A stretch of DNA of 64,000 bases from Candidatus Nitronauta litoralis (GTDB lineage Bacteria > Nitrospinota > Nitrospinia > Nitrospinales > Nitrospinaceae): the NCBI GenBank assembly GCA_015698285.1, contig CP048685.1:1488001-1552000 (forward strand), given 5' to 3'. Positions 63,570 through 64,000 of the stretch are shown here, in pieces. Under the pieces are notes generated by a model. The model ran no database searches, was not told the DNA's origin, and saw only the letters and a list, made by a program, of their open reading frames with translations. The translations under genes and the position numbers were made by a program. Every line of letters begins with the position of its first letter. Within the stretch, counting starts at the first letter, position 1.

Positions 63570-64000
63570 TCCGGGGTTTTCAGACGGTATCATGTCCTAA
63601 ATGACCCAATTAATTCTACTGACCCATTAGGTCTTTTTCAAATGTGCCACAGAGATCTAATGATACCCTTTCCCTATGCAAGACATTGTTTTGTAAGATT
63701 TCAGGACGGGTCCACATTAAGCTATGATCCTACAGGGGTTGGTTCGGATCCAGACCCCAACCAGGATGGGTTGACTTGCACGGCACCAAAGGAGCCCGAA
63801 AAGGATGATTGTATTAAAAGGGCCATGGAAAATTGCCAAGGACCAAATTATAGCTTTACTAGGTTCAATTGCTGTCACTGTGCGGAGGAAGCCATGAAAG
63901 AATGTGGCACCTCAATTGGAATAAATGAATGGCCCAACTGGCCTATTAATCCTGGCCCCCAACCAGGTGAGCCTGGTTATAGTCCATTTCCAATATATGA
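63570..64000 (+). pseudogene. Rhs C-terminal tip with NlpC/papain-like Cys motif (runs off window)
   Basis: The frame is open to the right edge. FRRYHVLNDPINSTDPLGLF is the Rhs shell end with its DPLG boundary; the shell itself is missing, so the 5' part was removed by the IS1182 region. The tip then reads ARHCFVRFQDGSTLSYDP, CTAPKEPEKDDC and NYSFTRFNCCHCAEEAMKECG. An Asn-Cys-Cys-x-Cys just before a helix, after a His/strand region, resembles NlpC/P60- or papain-like cysteine hydrolases used as Rhs tips. The end of the protein and any immunity gene lie beyond the window. Confidence 0.5.

Overview
The window comes from a Gram-negative bacterium of moderate GC. It carries apolipoprotein N-acyltransferase, lipobox proteins, tmRNA, NiFe-hydrogenase maturation genes (hypD, hypE) and ferredoxin-linked 2-oxoacid metabolism next to oxygen-dependent tyrosine catabolism. 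This mix would suit Nitrospinota or a 'deltaproteobacterial' lineage, but there is no rRNA or ribosomal protein here, so the taxonomy is a guess.

0-15.4 kb is a compact amino-acid energy-conservation region. After the hypD-hypE end come the threonine-to-glycine pair (Tdh-like dehydrogenase, Kbl). Converging on them is a seven-gene minus-strand series: NfnA, NfnB, a fused gamma-delta subunit, the alpha and beta subunits of a 2-oxoacid:ferredoxin oxidoreductase, an ADP-forming acyl-CoA synthetase and a Glu/Leu-type dehydrogenase. Together these could deaminate amino acids, oxidise 2-oxoacids to acyl-CoA, save ATP by substrate-level phosphorylation and balance NADH, NADPH and ferredoxin. A divergent pair (COG2403-like GTPase, carbamate kinase) follows. 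15.4-22.2 kb holds envelope and housekeeping genes: a DUF1566 protein, a thioredoxin/CcdA-like membrane protein, SlyD, a GFA-like protein, a serine protease and an FHA membrane protein.

22.4-31 kb starts with an NhaA remnant. It continues with a 2316-residue exported SpvB/FG-GAP/Rhs/Hint polymorphic-toxin-type protein and a gene-poor scar with a terminator and a 20-codon tryptophanase/tyrosine phenol-lyase remnant. 31-40.7 kb is an intact homogentisate pathway: HPPD, fumarylacetoacetase-type hydrolase, homogentisate dioxygenase, flavin reductase, thiolase, acetoacetyl-CoA synthetase and a ThDP decarboxylase, plus a convergent heme-oxygenase-fold diiron protein. Related ~90-bp direct repeats and recombinase and transposase debris flank this block, which suggests it arrived as an island.

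40.7-50.4 kb is an accessory zone: a HEPN-like gene, two IS481-type elements and, on the minus strand, an Rhs core fragment followed by three Rhs C-terminal toxin tips, each with its own overlapping small gene. Two of the three tips are detached by ~240-bp repeats that contain the 3' half of a tRNA-Arg(UCU). An ART-like toxin tip lies beyond the second IS. This displaced-cassette array is the most interesting system in the window.

50.4-60 kb returns to ordinary genes: S24 repressor, lipoprotein, ankyrin protein, tmRNA, BFD-like ferredoxin, Lnt, a DUF4411/ImmA-IrrE toxin-antitoxin pair and formate-THF ligase. 60-64 kb is again Rhs and IS territory: an IS30 remnant, an Rhs end with a coupled membrane gene, an IS1182 transposase, and an Rhs tip with an NlpC/papain-like cysteine motif that runs off the window.
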